A DNA stretch of 64,000 nt from Rubrobacter xylanophilus DSM 9941 (GCF_000014185.1 NC_008148.1:2708001-2772000); one strand, 5' to 3'. Counted from the first letter of the stretch, positions 33,732-42,551 are shown. Numbers and translations: made by a program. Notes: generated by a model not told the origin, from the letters alone.

Positions 33732-34173
33732 CCTGCTGCGGGGGATGGTGGCCGGAGCCGCTGGGACGGTCGCCCTCGACGCCGCGACCTACGCGGACAT
33801 GGCGCTGCGCGGCCGCCCCGCGAGCGGGGTCCCGGCGAAGGTGGCCTCGCGGCTCGCCGGGAAGGCCGGGCTCGACCTCTCGGCCGGGGGCGAGGAGGCA
33901 ACCGCGAACCGCAAGGGCGGCCTGGGGGCGCTGCTGGGGCTCGCGACGGGGGTGGGCCTCGGGGCGGCCTACGGGCTGCTCGGCCGCCGGGGCACCCTCT
34001 GGGACGGGGCGGCGCTCGGGCTCGCGGCGATGGCGGCGAGCGACGTCCCCGCGGCGGCCCTCGGGGTCACCGACCCGCGGGGGTGGGGGGCGGAGGCCTG
34101 GGCCTCGGACCTCGTGCCCCACCTGCTCTACGGGGCGGCGACGGCGGCAGCCTGGAGGGCCCTGCGCGGGTGA
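33721..34173 (+). CDS. Small membrane protein of the formate dehydrogenase operon
   Basis: 150 residues, GTG start inside the end of the NrfD gene. N-terminal segment LLRGMVAGAAGTVALDAATY, then GLGALLGLATGVGLGAAYGL and a C-terminal helix. Gly- and Ala-rich membrane segments, similar in style to DUF1440/YagU-like proteins, but no sure match. Position suggests assembly or anchoring of the complex. Confidence 0.6.
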   Translation: MAGSLLRGMVAGAAGTVALDAATYADMALRGRPASGVPAKVASRLAGKAGLDLSAGGEEATANRKGGLGALLGLATGVGLGAAYGLLGRRGTLWDGAALGLAAMAASDVPAAALGVTDPRGWGAEAWASDLVPHLLYGAATAAAWRALRG

Positions 34174-34634
34174 GGCGGCTCCTCCGGCTCACCGGGCTGC
34201 CGCAGCTCGTGGCCTTCTACCGGTACATCTACCTCAACCAGCCGCGCCTGACGGCGGCCGCGGGGTCGGCGCTGGCGCTGCTCATCTCCGCCATCCACCT
34301 CTACGAGCTCCCCGCCCACTACGCCGCCTCGCCGGTCTGGGGCGTGCTCTTCGCCCTGCTCGCGGCGGGCGGCGCCGTGGCGGCGGCGGGCATCCCGGCG
34401 GGAGCCCGCCGGCTGGGCTGGGGCCTCGGGGCGGCCCTGTCCCTCATCGCCCTGCTGGGGTACCTCGCGAGCCGGGGCGCGGGCCTGCCGGGGCTCGAGG
34501 AGTTCCGCGGGCGCTGGGACTACCCGGCCGGGACGCTGGCCATGATCGCGGAGGGGCTCTTCCTGCTCGGCTACCTCTCCGTCAGGACCGGGCTCGCCGT
34601 CTCCTACCCGCAGAGGCGAAGGTGGCATGACTAG
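34170..34634 (+). CDS. Small membrane protein of unknown function
   Basis: 154 residues from the GTG overlapping the previous stop by 4 bases. Four helices are visible (AAAGSALALLISAIHLYELP, WGVLFALLAAGGAVAAAGIP, a third around LGAALSLIALLGYLAS and a fourth AMIAEGLFLLGYLSVRTGL). No recognisable family. Its stop overlaps the lipoprotein start, so it belongs to the same transcript. Confidence 0.6.
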   Translation: MRRLLRLTGLPQLVAFYRYIYLNQPRLTAAAGSALALLISAIHLYELPAHYAASPVWGVLFALLAAGGAVAAAGIPAGARRLGWGLGAALSLIALLGYLASRGAGLPGLEEFRGRWDYPAGTLAMIAEGLFLLGYLSVRTGLAVSYPQRRRWHD

Positions 34635-35649
34635 GACCGCCGTGGCCGCCCTCGCGGCGCTGGCGCTCCTCCTGCTCGCGCTCGCGGGGTGCTCCGCGCC
34701 CCGGGCCTCCGGGGGAGGGCCGGTGAGGGTGCTGGAGACGCCCGCCCCGCTCAGGGACCCGGTCTGGGCCCCGCACGAGCGGGCGCTGCTCGCGCTGCGG
34801 GAGGACGGCCGGCGGCTGCTGCGGCTCGACCCGGAGGACGGGTCGGCGGCGCGCTCGCGGGGGCTGGCGGAGGAGGCCGGGGGCAACATGGCCCCGGACC
34901 CGGAGGAGCCCGGGCGCCTCTACCTCCCGCAGCCCGGGGCGGGGCGGGTGCTGCTCGTGGACCCCGCGACCCTCGAGGTCCGGCGCCGCATCGAGACCGG
35001 CGGGGCGCCCGAGCAGGCGGAGGTCCACCCCACCTCGGACACCCTGCTCCTGCTGCAGGAGGGGGGCGGGGAGGTGCTCGGGTTCGACCTCCTCACCCGC
35101 GAGCCGAAGTTCCGGGTCCGGGTGGGCGGCGGCCCGGAGACGTTCATCCGGGCGGCGGAGGAGAGCCAGGACCCGGCCTTCTGGGTCGCGGGGCCCCGGG
35201 GCGTGGCCCACTACCGGGGGGAACCGCCGCGGCTCAGGGTGGAGCGCGGGGTGCGCGTCGCGGGCGAGGCGCTCGACTCCAACCTCGAGGCCTCCCAGAT
35301 GGCCTACGCCGTGGTGGCCTCGGGGCGGGCGCTGCTGCTGGAGGGCGACCCGGAGGGGCTTCTGGAGGGCGGGCTCGAGATCATCCGGCGGGTCCCGCTC
35401 GGGGAGCCGGCGGAGTACGTGGAGAGCAAGGCGAAGGAGGAGCTGCGGGTGTACGCGGCGACCGCAAACCGCCTCGTGGTGCTCGACTCCGAGACCCTGG
35501 AGGTCGAGGCGATCAGGGACTTCGGGCGGGCGCTGCGCGAGCGGGGCCTCGGAGGGGCGGGGCTCTCCGGCATGACCGTCGGGGAGGGGCGGGTCTACCT
35601 CACCCTGCGGGGGGAGCCCTACCTCATCAGCGTTCCCAAGCCCGGCTGA
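34627..35649 (+). CDS. Lipoprotein, beta-propeller-like
   Basis: 340 residues. Lipobox LALAGCS at residues 16-22 with Cys21-22 as the lipidation site. After it come repeated short strands such as EPGRLYLPQPGAGRVLLVDP and TLEVRRRIETGGAPEQAEVH, in the manner of YVTN/NHL beta-propellers. It sits between formate dehydrogenase and the b561/sulfite-oxidase-type fusion, so it may be an extracytoplasmic scaffold of a redox complex. No metal or cofactor site is evident. Confidence 0.7.
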   Translation: MTRTAVAALAALALLLLALAGCSAPRASGGGPVRVLETPAPLRDPVWAPHERALLALREDGRRLLRLDPEDGSAARSRGLAEEAGGNMAPDPEEPGRLYLPQPGAGRVLLVDPATLEVRRRIETGGAPEQAEVHPTSDTLLLLQEGGGEVLGFDLLTREPKFRVRVGGGPETFIRAAEESQDPAFWVAGPRGVAHYRGEPPRLRVERGVRVAGEALDSNLEASQMAYAVVASGRALLLEGDPEGLLEGGLEIIRRVPLGEPAEYVESKAKEELRVYAATANRLVVLDSETLEVEAIRDFGRALRERGLGGAGLSGMTVGEGRVYLTLRGEPYLISVPKPG

Positions 35650-35668
35650 GCGACGGGAGGAGAGAAGA

Positions 35669-37156
35669 GTGGAGTTCGGATACCCCTGGTGGCTGCGCGT
35701 CGAGCACCTGGTCAACATCATCTTCATGACCTTCCTCATAAGGAGCGGGATAGAGATCCTGGGCACCCACCCCAAGCTCTACTGGAACGAGCACTCGAAG
35801 CCCGGCAGCGAGTGGGCCCGGTTCACCAGGAAGGTCATGCCCCGGGACAGGCTCTACGACACGCTGGACGAGGAGGAGAGCTACTCCTCCATAGTCTCCA
35901 TGCCGGGGCACAAGAATCTGGGCCTGGGGAGGCACTGGCACTTCTTCACGGTGATAGGCTGGATCCTCGCCGGGGTGCTGTACGTGGCGCTGCTCTTCCT
36001 CACCGGCCAGTGGAGGCGCTACTTCCCGTACTCCTGGGAGATCTTCCCCATGGCCTACCAGGACGTGGTGCAGTACCTGAGCTTCGAGCTCCCCCCCACG
36101 CTGCCCGGGCAGCCCTTCAACGCCGTCCAGAAGCTCTCCTATGGGGCGGTGATCTTTCTTCTGGCCCCCTTCCAGATCATCACCGGGGCCGCCCAGTCCC
36201 CGGCGCTGGAGGCCCGCTTCCCCTGGTTCGTCAGGATGCTCGGGGGGCGGCAGTGGGCCAGGAGCCTCCACTTCCTCGGGCTCCTGGCGTTCGTGGGGTT
36301 CATCGGGGTGCACGTCTTCATGGTGATCGTCCACGGCTTCGGGCAGGAGACGGCGAAGATGATCTTCGGGCGCCAGACCCTCCCGGCGCTCGCCACCGCC
36401 ATAACCCTCGCTGCGGCGGTGGGGCTCGTCGTCCTGCACGTGGCGGCAACAAAGTACACCCTCGCCCGTCCCCGGAGCACCCAGCGGGCCCTGGGCGCGG
36501 TGGTCATGGGGGTGCGGCGGGTGCTGCTCAACCCGCTCACCTCGCGCCAGAGCTACCCCAGGGAGGCCCTCTCCCCCGAGCACCGGGTAAACGGCAAGCC
36601 GCCCAACGCCGACTTCTACAAGATAATGGCGGCCCACAACTTCGCCGGCTACCGGCTGGAGGTCGGCGGGCTGGTGGAGCGGCCGATGAGCCTCTCCCTG
36701 GAGGAGCTGCGGACCTTCCCCACGAAGCAGACCCAGCGGGTGCTGCACAACTGCGTCCAGGGCTGGAGCAGCATCGGCGAGTGGACCGGGGTGCCGCTGC
36801 GCCAGATCGTCGAGCTGGTCCGGCCGCTGCCCGAGGCCCGCTACATCGTCTTTCTCACCATGCAGGACTCGGGCCGGGACGAGCCGAGCGCCGAGGGCGC
36901 CGGACGGTTCTACGAGGTGATACCGCTGGAGTTCGCCCACCACCCCCAGACGCTCCTGGCCTACGAGATGAACGGCGAGCCGCTCCCCATAAAACACGGC
37001 GCCCCCCTGCGCCTGCGCCTCGAGACCCAGGTGGGCTTCAAGATGGCCAAGTGGATCGAGCGGATAGAGTTCGTCTCGGACCACTCGATCATCGGGGAGG
37101 GGATGGGCGGCTGGCGCGAGGACAACGTGTTCTACGACCGGGACGTGGGGATCTAG
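35669..37156 (+). CDS. Cytochrome b561-like domain fused to a sulfite-oxidase-fold molybdopterin domain
   Basis: 495 residues, GTG start with GGGAGGAGAGAAGA upstream. Residues 1-270 are a FdnI/b561-type four- to five-helix module with candidate haem histidines (RVEHLVNIIFMT, GLGRHWHFFTVIGWIL, RSLHFLGLLAFVGFIGVH, MVIVHGFG). Residues 310-495 are an oxidoreductase molybdopterin-binding domain: GYRLEVGGLVERPMSLSLEE, then HNCVQGWSSIGEWTGVPL, where the Cys is the expected Mo ligand. In YedYZ-type systems these parts are separate genes. The fusion probably moves electrons between quinone and a Mo site outside the cell. Substrate unknown. Confidence 0.85.
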   Translation: MEFGYPWWLRVEHLVNIIFMTFLIRSGIEILGTHPKLYWNEHSKPGSEWARFTRKVMPRDRLYDTLDEEESYSSIVSMPGHKNLGLGRHWHFFTVIGWILAGVLYVALLFLTGQWRRYFPYSWEIFPMAYQDVVQYLSFELPPTLPGQPFNAVQKLSYGAVIFLLAPFQIITGAAQSPALEARFPWFVRMLGGRQWARSLHFLGLLAFVGFIGVHVFMVIVHGFGQETAKMIFGRQTLPALATAITLAAAVGLVVLHVAATKYTLARPRSTQRALGAVVMGVRRVLLNPLTSRQSYPREALSPEHRVNGKPPNADFYKIMAAHNFAGYRLEVGGLVERPMSLSLEELRTFPTKQTQRVLHNCVQGWSSIGEWTGVPLRQIVELVRPLPEARYIVFLTMQDSGRDEPSAEGAGRFYEVIPLEFAHHPQTLLAYEMNGEPLPIKHGAPLRLRLETQVGFKMAKWIERIEFVSDHSIIGEGMGGWREDNVFYDRDVGI

Positions 37157-37160
37157 GGCC

Positions 37161-37430
37161 GTGGGAGGAGCGGTCTACGGGGACAACCTCATCCTGAGCG
37201 CGGAGGAGAAGCGCCGGGCGCTGCGGCGGGTCCGGGAGCGGGGCTTCGCCTGCCCGGGCTGCGGCTCGCGGGAGTTCGCGGCGGGAGAGGCGCTCCCGCT
37301 GGGCTTTCTGTGGTTCGGGGAGGAGAAGGACGCCTACATGGTGGCCCTCACCTGCCAGAACCCGGGCTGCCCCGAGCCCCGCACGGGCCTCCGGCTCGCG
37401 GGGAGCGAGTTTCTGCTGGGGGATCGGTGA
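37161..37430 (+). CDS. Zinc-ribbon-like small protein
   Basis: 89 residues, GTG start 5 bp after the previous stop. Two Cys pairs, GFACPGCGSREF and LTCQNPGCPEPRTGLRLAG, form a rubredoxin/zinc-ribbon knuckle pattern. Unknown function; probably metal binding in the redox operon. The stop overlaps the next start by 3 bases. Confidence 0.65.
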   Translation: MGGAVYGDNLILSAEEKRRALRRVRERGFACPGCGSREFAAGEALPLGFLWFGEEKDAYMVALTCQNPGCPEPRTGLRLAGSEFLLGDR

Positions 37431-37735
37431 GCGGGCCGCCCGGCATCGCGCGGGACATCGCGCTGGTGGGCGCCGCCGCGCGCGAGCTGCGCGAGCTCGC
37501 CGCCGACCCGGAGCGCTCCCGGAGCGGCGAGGAGGTCTACGACTTCAGCATCCGCTGGGGCACCCTGCTCATGGGCCGGCTGCAGCGGGTCGAGCACTAC
37601 CACCGGCGGGGCGAGCTGGCCCCGGAGGACGAGAGGGCCTACCGCGCCCTGAAACGGGAGCTGCGGGAGGCGCTGCCGCTCGCCGACCGGCTGGGCCTCG
37701 GGCGCCCCCCCGTCCCACTGGACGAGGAGCCGTGA
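37427..37735 (+). CDS. Small acidic/basic helical protein, unknown
   Basis: 102 residues, GTG start overlapping the previous stop. Soluble and mainly helical: ALVGAAARELRELAADPERS, then RWGTLLMGRLQRVEHYHRRG and ERAYRALKRELREALPLADR. No family recognised. Tight coupling with both neighbours indicates it is a real gene. Confidence 0.6.
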   Translation: MSGPPGIARDIALVGAAARELRELAADPERSRSGEEVYDFSIRWGTLLMGRLQRVEHYHRRGELAPEDERAYRALKRELREALPLADRLGLGRPPVPLDEEP

Positions 37736-38280
37736 GGAGCCTGAGGGACCGCCTGGCGGACCGCTTCGGCAGGCCCGGCGAGGCGCTCTACGCCTTCTGC
37801 GCGGGGTTTGTGGCCATCGCGGCGAGCGGGGGGGCGGCCTACCTACTCAAGCAGCCCCTCCTCTTCCCCAGCCTCGGCCCCACCGCCTTCCTGTTCTTCG
37901 AGACGCCGCTCGCCGAGATCTCCACCCCGCGCAACACCATGATCGGCCACCTGGTGGCCGCGGGCTCCGGCTACGCCAGCCTCGCGGCCTTCGGGCTGCT
38001 CGACGCCCCGGGGGTGCTGCAGGCCGGGGTCGGCCCGGCCCGCATCGGGGCCGCGGCGCTCTCGGTGGCGCTCACCAGCGCCCTGCTGCTCCTCCTGCGC
38101 TCCCCGCATCCCCCCGCGGGGGCGACGACGCTCATCGTGAGCCTGGGGCTGCTCTCCACCCCGCACGAGCTCGGGATGCTGGCGCTCGGGGCGGCCCTGC
38201 TGACGGCCGTGGGATGGGCCATAAACCGCGCCGCGGGGGTGCCGGTCCCCGTGTGGGGGCCGCGCAGGGAGAGGGGATAG
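37732..38280 (+). CDS. HPP-family integral membrane protein
   Basis: 182 residues, GTG start with 4-bp overlap. Four helices and the family-defining HPP motif in SPHPPAGATTLIVSLG, plus FPSLGPTAFLFFETP, another conserved stretch. HPP proteins were linked to nitrite transport in cyanobacteria. Here it ends the formate dehydrogenase operon, so a transported small anion (formate, nitrite or bicarbonate) would be a reasonable guess. The gene ends 2 bp from a convergent one. Confidence 0.8.
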   Translation: MRSLRDRLADRFGRPGEALYAFCAGFVAIAASGGAAYLLKQPLLFPSLGPTAFLFFETPLAEISTPRNTMIGHLVAAGSGYASLAAFGLLDAPGVLQAGVGPARIGAAALSVALTSALLLLLRSPHPPAGATTLIVSLGLLSTPHELGMLALGAALLTAVGWAINRAAGVPVPVWGPRRERG

Positions 38281-38282
38281 CC

Positions 38283-39449
38283 CTACCCGAGATCCCGCGC
38301 GAGCCTCTCCGCCTCCCGCGGCGCAAAGCCCAGCTCCCTCAAGACCCGCACGGTGTGCTCCCCGGCCTCCGGGACGGGCCCCATCGCCGGCTCCTCCCCG
38401 AAGAGCACCGGGGGAAGCAGCGCCCGCAGGGGGCCGGCCGGGGAGCACACCTCCCGCCAGCGCCCGCGGGCCTCGAGCTGCGGGTGACCGATGAGCCCCT
38501 CCACGTCGCGCAGCCGGGCGCTGGCTATCCCCGCCGCCTCGAGCCTCCCCTCGACCTCCTCCGGGGAGAGCCTCCCGAAGACCGCCTCTATCTCCTCGCG
38601 CAGCTCCCCGCGGTTCGCCACGCGCGAGGGGTTGTCCGCGAAGCGGGGGTCGCCGGCGAGGCCGGGCCTCCCCAGCACCTCGCCGCAGAAGCGCTCCCAC
38701 TCCCGCTCGTTCTGGATGCCCAGAAACACCGTCCCGCCCGAGCACCGGTAGGGCCCGTAGGGTGCGATGGCCGCGTGCTCCGCCCCGGTGCGCGGCGGCT
38801 GCCTGCCGCCGTAGAGCGTGTAGTAGAGCGGGTAGCCCATCCACTCGGAGAGCGCCTCGAAGAGCGAGACCTCGAGCGCGGCTCCCTCGCCGGTGCGCTC
38901 CCGACGGAAGAGGGCGGCGAGGATCCCCGAGTAGGCGTACATTCCCGCCGCTATGTCCGCAACCGAGATGCCCACCTTGGAGGGGGTCTCTTCGGTGCCG
39001 GTGATGGAGAGGAGCCCTGCCTCGCACTGCACCAGCAGGTCGTAGGCCTTCCTGTCCCGGTAGGGGCCGCTGTAGCCGTAGCCGGAGATGGAGCAGGCGA
39101 CGAGGCGGGGATGCTCCTCCCCGAGCCTCCGCGCCCCGAAGCCCAGCCGTTCGGCGGCCCCGGGGGCGAGGTTCTGCACGAAGACGTCGGCGCGCGAGAT
39201 CAGGCGGCGCAGAACCTCCCTGGCCGCCTCCTTCTTGAGGTCCAAAACCACGGACTCCTTGGAGCGGTTGAGCCACACGAAGTGGCTCGAGAGCCCCTTC
39301 ACTGTCCGGTCGTAGCGGCGGGCGAAGTCCCCGCCGGGCCGCTCCACCTTTATCACCCTGGCCCCCAGCTCGGCGAGCTGGCGGGTGGCGAGGGGAGCGG
39401 CGACAGCCTGCTCCACGGAGACGACCGTTATGCCCTCGAGCGGCAGCAT
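38283..39449 (-). CDS. CaiB/BaiF (class III) CoA-transferase
   Basis: 388 residues, ATG start. N-terminal LPLEGITVVSVEQAVAAPLA, LGARVIKVERPGGDFARRYD and LDLKKEAAREVLRRLISRAD, then the catalytic-Asp region KAYDLLVQCEAGLLSITG, where the Asp after KAY is the expected nucleophile. Length and order are normal for the family, which moves CoA between carboxylic acids via formyl-, succinyl- or acyl-CoA. It is the last gene of a four-gene operon and would activate the acid used by the acyl-CoA dehydrogenase. Confidence 0.88.
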   Translation of the reverse strand: MLPLEGITVVSVEQAVAAPLATRQLAELGARVIKVERPGGDFARRYDRTVKGLSSHFVWLNRSKESVVLDLKKEAAREVLRRLISRADVFVQNLAPGAAERLGFGARRLGEEHPRLVACSISGYGYSGPYRDRKAYDLLVQCEAGLLSITGTEETPSKVGISVADIAAGMYAYSGILAALFRRERTGEGAALEVSLFEALSEWMGYPLYYTLYGGRQPPRTGAEHAAIAPYGPYRCSGGTVFLGIQNEREWERFCGEVLGRPGLAGDPRFADNPSRVANRGELREEIEAVFGRLSPEEVEGRLEAAGIASARLRDVEGLIGHPQLEARGRWREVCSPAGPLRALLPPVLFGEEPAMGPVPEAGEHTVRVLRELGFAPREAERLARDLG

Positions 39450-39450
39450 C

Positions 39451-40596
39451 CTAGAACGACCTCGGCAGCCCGAGCACGTGCTCTGCGACGTGGGAGAGGA
39501 TGAGGTTGGTGGAGATGGGGGCCACCTGGAAGAGCCGGGTCTCTCGGAACTTGCGCTCCACGTCGTACTCGGCGTCGAAGCCGTAGCCCCCGTAGGTCTG
39601 CACGGCGACGTTGGCCGCCTCCCAGGCGGCCTCGGCGGCGAGCAGGAGCGCCATGTTGGCCTCCGCCCCGCAGGGCTCGCCCCCGTCGAAGAGCTCCGCG
39701 GCCCGAGAGCGCATGAGGTCCGCGGCCTCCACGCTTATGTGCGCCTTCGCTATGGGGAACTGCACCCCCTGGTTTTTCCCGATGGGGCGCCCGAAGACCA
39801 CCCTCTCCCTGGCCCTGGCGGCGGACCTCTCCACGAACCACCTCCCGTTGCCCACGCACTCGGCGGCGATGAGGATGCGCTCGGCGTTCATCCCGTCGAG
39901 GATGTAGCGGAAGCCCCTGCCCTCCTCCCCCACCAGGTTCTCCGCGGGCACCGCAAGGTCTTCGAAGACCAGCTCGTTGGTCTCGTTGTTCAGCATCACC
40001 CGCCGGGGCTTCACGGTGAGCCCGCTGCCCACCGCCTCCCGGAGGTCCACCAGAAAGACCGAGAGCCCCTCGGACTTCCTCTTCACCTCCTCGCGCGGGG
40101 TGGTGCGGGCCAGAAGCAGCATCATGTCCGAGTGCTGGACGCGGGAGATGTAGATCTTGCGGCCGCTTATGAGGTAGCGGTCACCCTCCTTGCGGGCGAA
40201 GGTCTTTATGGAGGTGGTGTCGGTGCCGGCCTCCGGCTCCGTGACCCCGAAGGCCTGCAGCCTGAGCTCGCCGGAGGCTATCTTCGGCAGGTACCTCCTC
40301 TTCTGCTCCTCGGAGCCGTGCCTGAGCAGCGTGCCCATCACGTACATCTGGGCGTGGGCCGGCTGGGCGTTGCCGCCGCTACGGTTGACCTCCTCCAGGA
40401 TCACCGAGGCCTCCCGCAGCCCCAGCCCCAGCCCCCCGTACTCCTCGGGGATGAGCGCGGCGAGCAGCCGGCTCTCGGTCATCGCCCGCACGAACTCCTC
40501 GGGGTACTCCCTCTTGGCGTCAAGCTCGCGCCAGTAGGCGTCCGGGAAGCGCGCGCATATCCGGCGCACCTCCTCCCGCAGCCGCTCGTGGCTCAA
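39451..40596 (-). CDS. Acyl-CoA dehydrogenase
   Basis: 381 residues from a TTG at 40596 with GGGGAGGTGAGACC in front, coupled to the MmgE/PrpD gene; a longer reading would add unlikely Arg/Gly-rich residues. FAD-binding and substrate signature FGVTEPEAGTDTTSIKTFA, GRKIYISRVQHSDMM, and C-terminal QTYGGYGFDAEYDVERKFRE, whose Glu is a good candidate for the catalytic base. It oxidises an acyl-CoA to an enoyl-CoA, passing electrons to ETF. The substrate likely comes from the adjacent CoA-transferase, and the product would suit the MaoC hydratase. Confidence 0.9.
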   Translation of the reverse strand: MSHERLREEVRRICARFPDAYWRELDAKREYPEEFVRAMTESRLLAALIPEEYGGLGLGLREASVILEEVNRSGGNAQPAHAQMYVMGTLLRHGSEEQKRRYLPKIASGELRLQAFGVTEPEAGTDTTSIKTFARKEGDRYLISGRKIYISRVQHSDMMLLLARTTPREEVKRKSEGLSVFLVDLREAVGSGLTVKPRRVMLNNETNELVFEDLAVPAENLVGEEGRGFRYILDGMNAERILIAAECVGNGRWFVERSAARARERVVFGRPIGKNQGVQFPIAKAHISVEAADLMRSRAAELFDGGEPCGAEANMALLLAAEAAWEAANVAVQTYGGYGFDAEYDVERKFRETRLFQVAPISTNLILSHVAEHVLGLPRSF

Positions 40597-41975
40597 GGTC
40601 TCACCTCCCCGGCCCGCTCGGCGAGCAGCGGGCCCACCTCCGGCTCCTCGCGCAGACCCCACGCCCGCCGGATGATCCGCTCCACATTACCGGGAGGGGC
40701 GCCGCCGTAGGTGGCGAGGCGCCGCACCTTTTTCTCTATCTCCCCGCGGTCCGGGGCGTTGCCCGGATCGCCCCGCGGCACGTCCACCCGCGAGGTGATC
40801 GTGCGCCCGTCCTTCGTCCGGATGTCGACCAGCCCGATCCAGCGTTCCGGATACGCCCCGTCCACCTCCGGGTCGAGGACCATCTCGACCTTCCGGGCAA
40901 ACGCCCTTATCTTCCCGTCGCGCAGCGTCTCCTCGGAGAAGTCTTCGATCCCCGCGCGCCCCCTTATCGCGACGAGCGCGAGCACGAACCCCATCGAGAA
41001 CTTGGCCTGGTGGACGCTCTCCGGCTCAGCGACGTCCCCGAGCACCTCCAGCGCACCGGCGTGTACCCGGGCACGCACCACCTCCACATCCTCCGCAGCA
41101 AGCCCGTTCTCCCGCATCCCGGCGATCAGGGCGTCGGCCGCCGGGTGGGAGTGCCGGCAGGAGGCGTGTACCTTGAACGAGGTTTCGAGCACCGCCCACC
41201 GCTCCCCGAGCCCCGCGACGAGCCTCTCAGGCTCAGCGTCTTCGGACATCCCGGCGGCCATCCCCTTCTCCCCCTCCAGGATGCCCCGCGCACCCCGGAG
41301 TCCCTCGCGCGCGAGGTACGCCGAGAGGAGCCCGTCGGAGGCGGCCTTGGCAGCGTGAAGTTGCTTGGAGTCGGCCCCCTCGGCGAGAAACTGCCAGAGC
41401 CCCGCAGCCTGCGTCCCGGCCGAGCCCAGAGCGTCGACCATCTCCTCCTCGTCCGCGCCGAGCACGTGTGCTGTCGCCGCGGCGGCGGCGAGCGTGCCCG
41501 CGGTACCGGTGGTGTGGAAGACCCTGTAGTGCGAGCGGCCGAGAAACTCCCCGACCCGCACCCCTGCCTCGTAGCCGGCGACCGCCGCGGTGACCAGCTC
41601 CCTCCCCGAGGCTCCGGCCTCCTGCGCCGCCGCGAGCGCCGCCGGGAAGACAACCGCCCCCGGGTGGAGAACGGCCCCGTTGTGCACGTCGTCCTGCTCG
41701 ACAGCGTGCGAGGAGGCGGCATTGACCAGCGCGGCGAAGAGGGGGGAGGTGCGCCACCCGAAGGCAAGAACCTCGCAGGAACCCTCCCGAGCCCCCAACT
41801 TCCTCGCAACCCGTTCGATCACCCTGACCGGGCGCTCTCTACCCCCGGCGAGCGCCGAGCCCGCCCAGTCGAGGAAGAGCTCTTCGGTGCGCGAGACGGT
41901 CTCCTGCGGCAGATCCTCGTAGCGGAGTTCGGCCAGGAACGCGGCGAGCTCCTCTAGACGCCACCGCCTCTTCAT
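40593..41975 (-). CDS. MmgE/PrpD-family protein
   Basis: 460 residues, 4-bp overlap with the upstream MaoC gene. Family features: LFLDWAGSALAGGRERPVRV, NAASSHAVEQDDVHNGAVLH, followed by HPGAVVFPAALAAAQEAGAS, and the central ADSKQLHAAKAASDGLLSAY. This superfamily contains 2-methylcitrate dehydratase and cis-aconitate (itaconate) decarboxylase. In an operon with CoA-transferase, acyl-CoA dehydrogenase and MaoC hydratase a branched or unsaturated di- or tricarboxylate substrate is likely; exact chemistry unknown. Confidence 0.85.
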   Translation of the reverse strand: MKRRWRLEELAAFLAELRYEDLPQETVSRTEELFLDWAGSALAGGRERPVRVIERVARKLGAREGSCEVLAFGWRTSPLFAALVNAASSHAVEQDDVHNGAVLHPGAVVFPAALAAAQEAGASGRELVTAAVAGYEAGVRVGEFLGRSHYRVFHTTGTAGTLAAAAATAHVLGADEEEMVDALGSAGTQAAGLWQFLAEGADSKQLHAAKAASDGLLSAYLAREGLRGARGILEGEKGMAAGMSEDAEPERLVAGLGERWAVLETSFKVHASCRHSHPAADALIAGMRENGLAAEDVEVVRARVHAGALEVLGDVAEPESVHQAKFSMGFVLALVAIRGRAGIEDFSEETLRDGKIRAFARKVEMVLDPEVDGAYPERWIGLVDIRTKDGRTITSRVDVPRGDPGNAPDRGEIEKKVRRLATYGGAPPGNVERIIRRAWGLREEPEVGPLLAERAGEVRP

Positions 41976-42478
41976 CGCCCCTCCCCCGGCCGGGGCCTCA
42001 CCCTCTCCGGCCCCCGGCCCCGCTTGTAGACCATGAGGGTGCGCCTGAAGGAGATCACCACCGTCCCGTCCTGCTTGTAGCCCTCCGTCCTCACCTCCAC
42101 TATCCCCACCTCAGGGCGGCTGCGCGACTCCCGCTTGGAGAGCACCTCAGAGCGCGAGTAGACCGTATCCCCCTCAAAGAGGGGCGCAGGAAGCCGCACC
42201 TCGTCCCACCCCAAATTGGCAAACACGTTCTGCGAGACGTCCGTCACGCTCTGTCCCGTCACCAGAGCCAGCGTGAAGGTGGAGTCCACAAGGGGCCTTC
42301 CGAACTCCGTCTGGCTTGCGTAGTGGTGGTCGAAGTGGATGGGGGCGCTGTTCTGGGTCAGGAGGGTGAACCAGATGTTGTCCGTTGTGGTCACCGTCCT
42401 GCCCAGAGGGTGCTCGTAGACGTCGCCCACCTCAAAGTCCTCGTAGAAGCGCCCCCTCCAGCCTTCCCTCCGCGCCAC
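41972..42478 (-). CDS. MaoC-type (R)-enoyl-CoA hydratase
   Basis: 168 residues, GTG start with GAGGGAGGATTTT upstream. Hot-dog fold motifs: FYEDFEVGDVYEHPLGRTV, then LLTQNSAPIHFDHHYASQTE with the catalytic Asp/His pair, and TEFGRPLVDSTFTLALVTGQ. Sequence style is near the mesaconyl-CoA hydratase branch (VTTTDNIWFTLLT), but that finer call is from memory. First gene of the operon, under a promoter overlapping a TGTACGTACA operator. Confidence 0.87.
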   Translation of the reverse strand: MARREGWRGRFYEDFEVGDVYEHPLGRTVTTTDNIWFTLLTQNSAPIHFDHHYASQTEFGRPLVDSTFTLALVTGQSVTDVSQNVFANLGWDEVRLPAPLFEGDTVYSRSEVLSKRESRSRPEVGIVEVRTEGYKQDGTVVISFRRTLMVYKRGRGPERVRPRPGEGR

Positions 42479-42522
42479 TCGAAAATCCTCCCTCAGAAAA
42501 GGATAGCCGCCTCTCTCGACAA

Positions 42523-42551
42523 ATTATGTACGTACAAATTTTTTGAGTCAA
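42523..42551 (-). promoter_or_regulatory. MaoC operon promoter with TGTACGTACA operator
   Basis: Minus strand TTGACT (42546-42551), 17 nt, CATAAT (42523-42528). The perfect palindrome TGTACGTACA (42527-42536) lies in the spacer and touches the -10, so a bound repressor would block polymerase. Confidence 0.72.
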
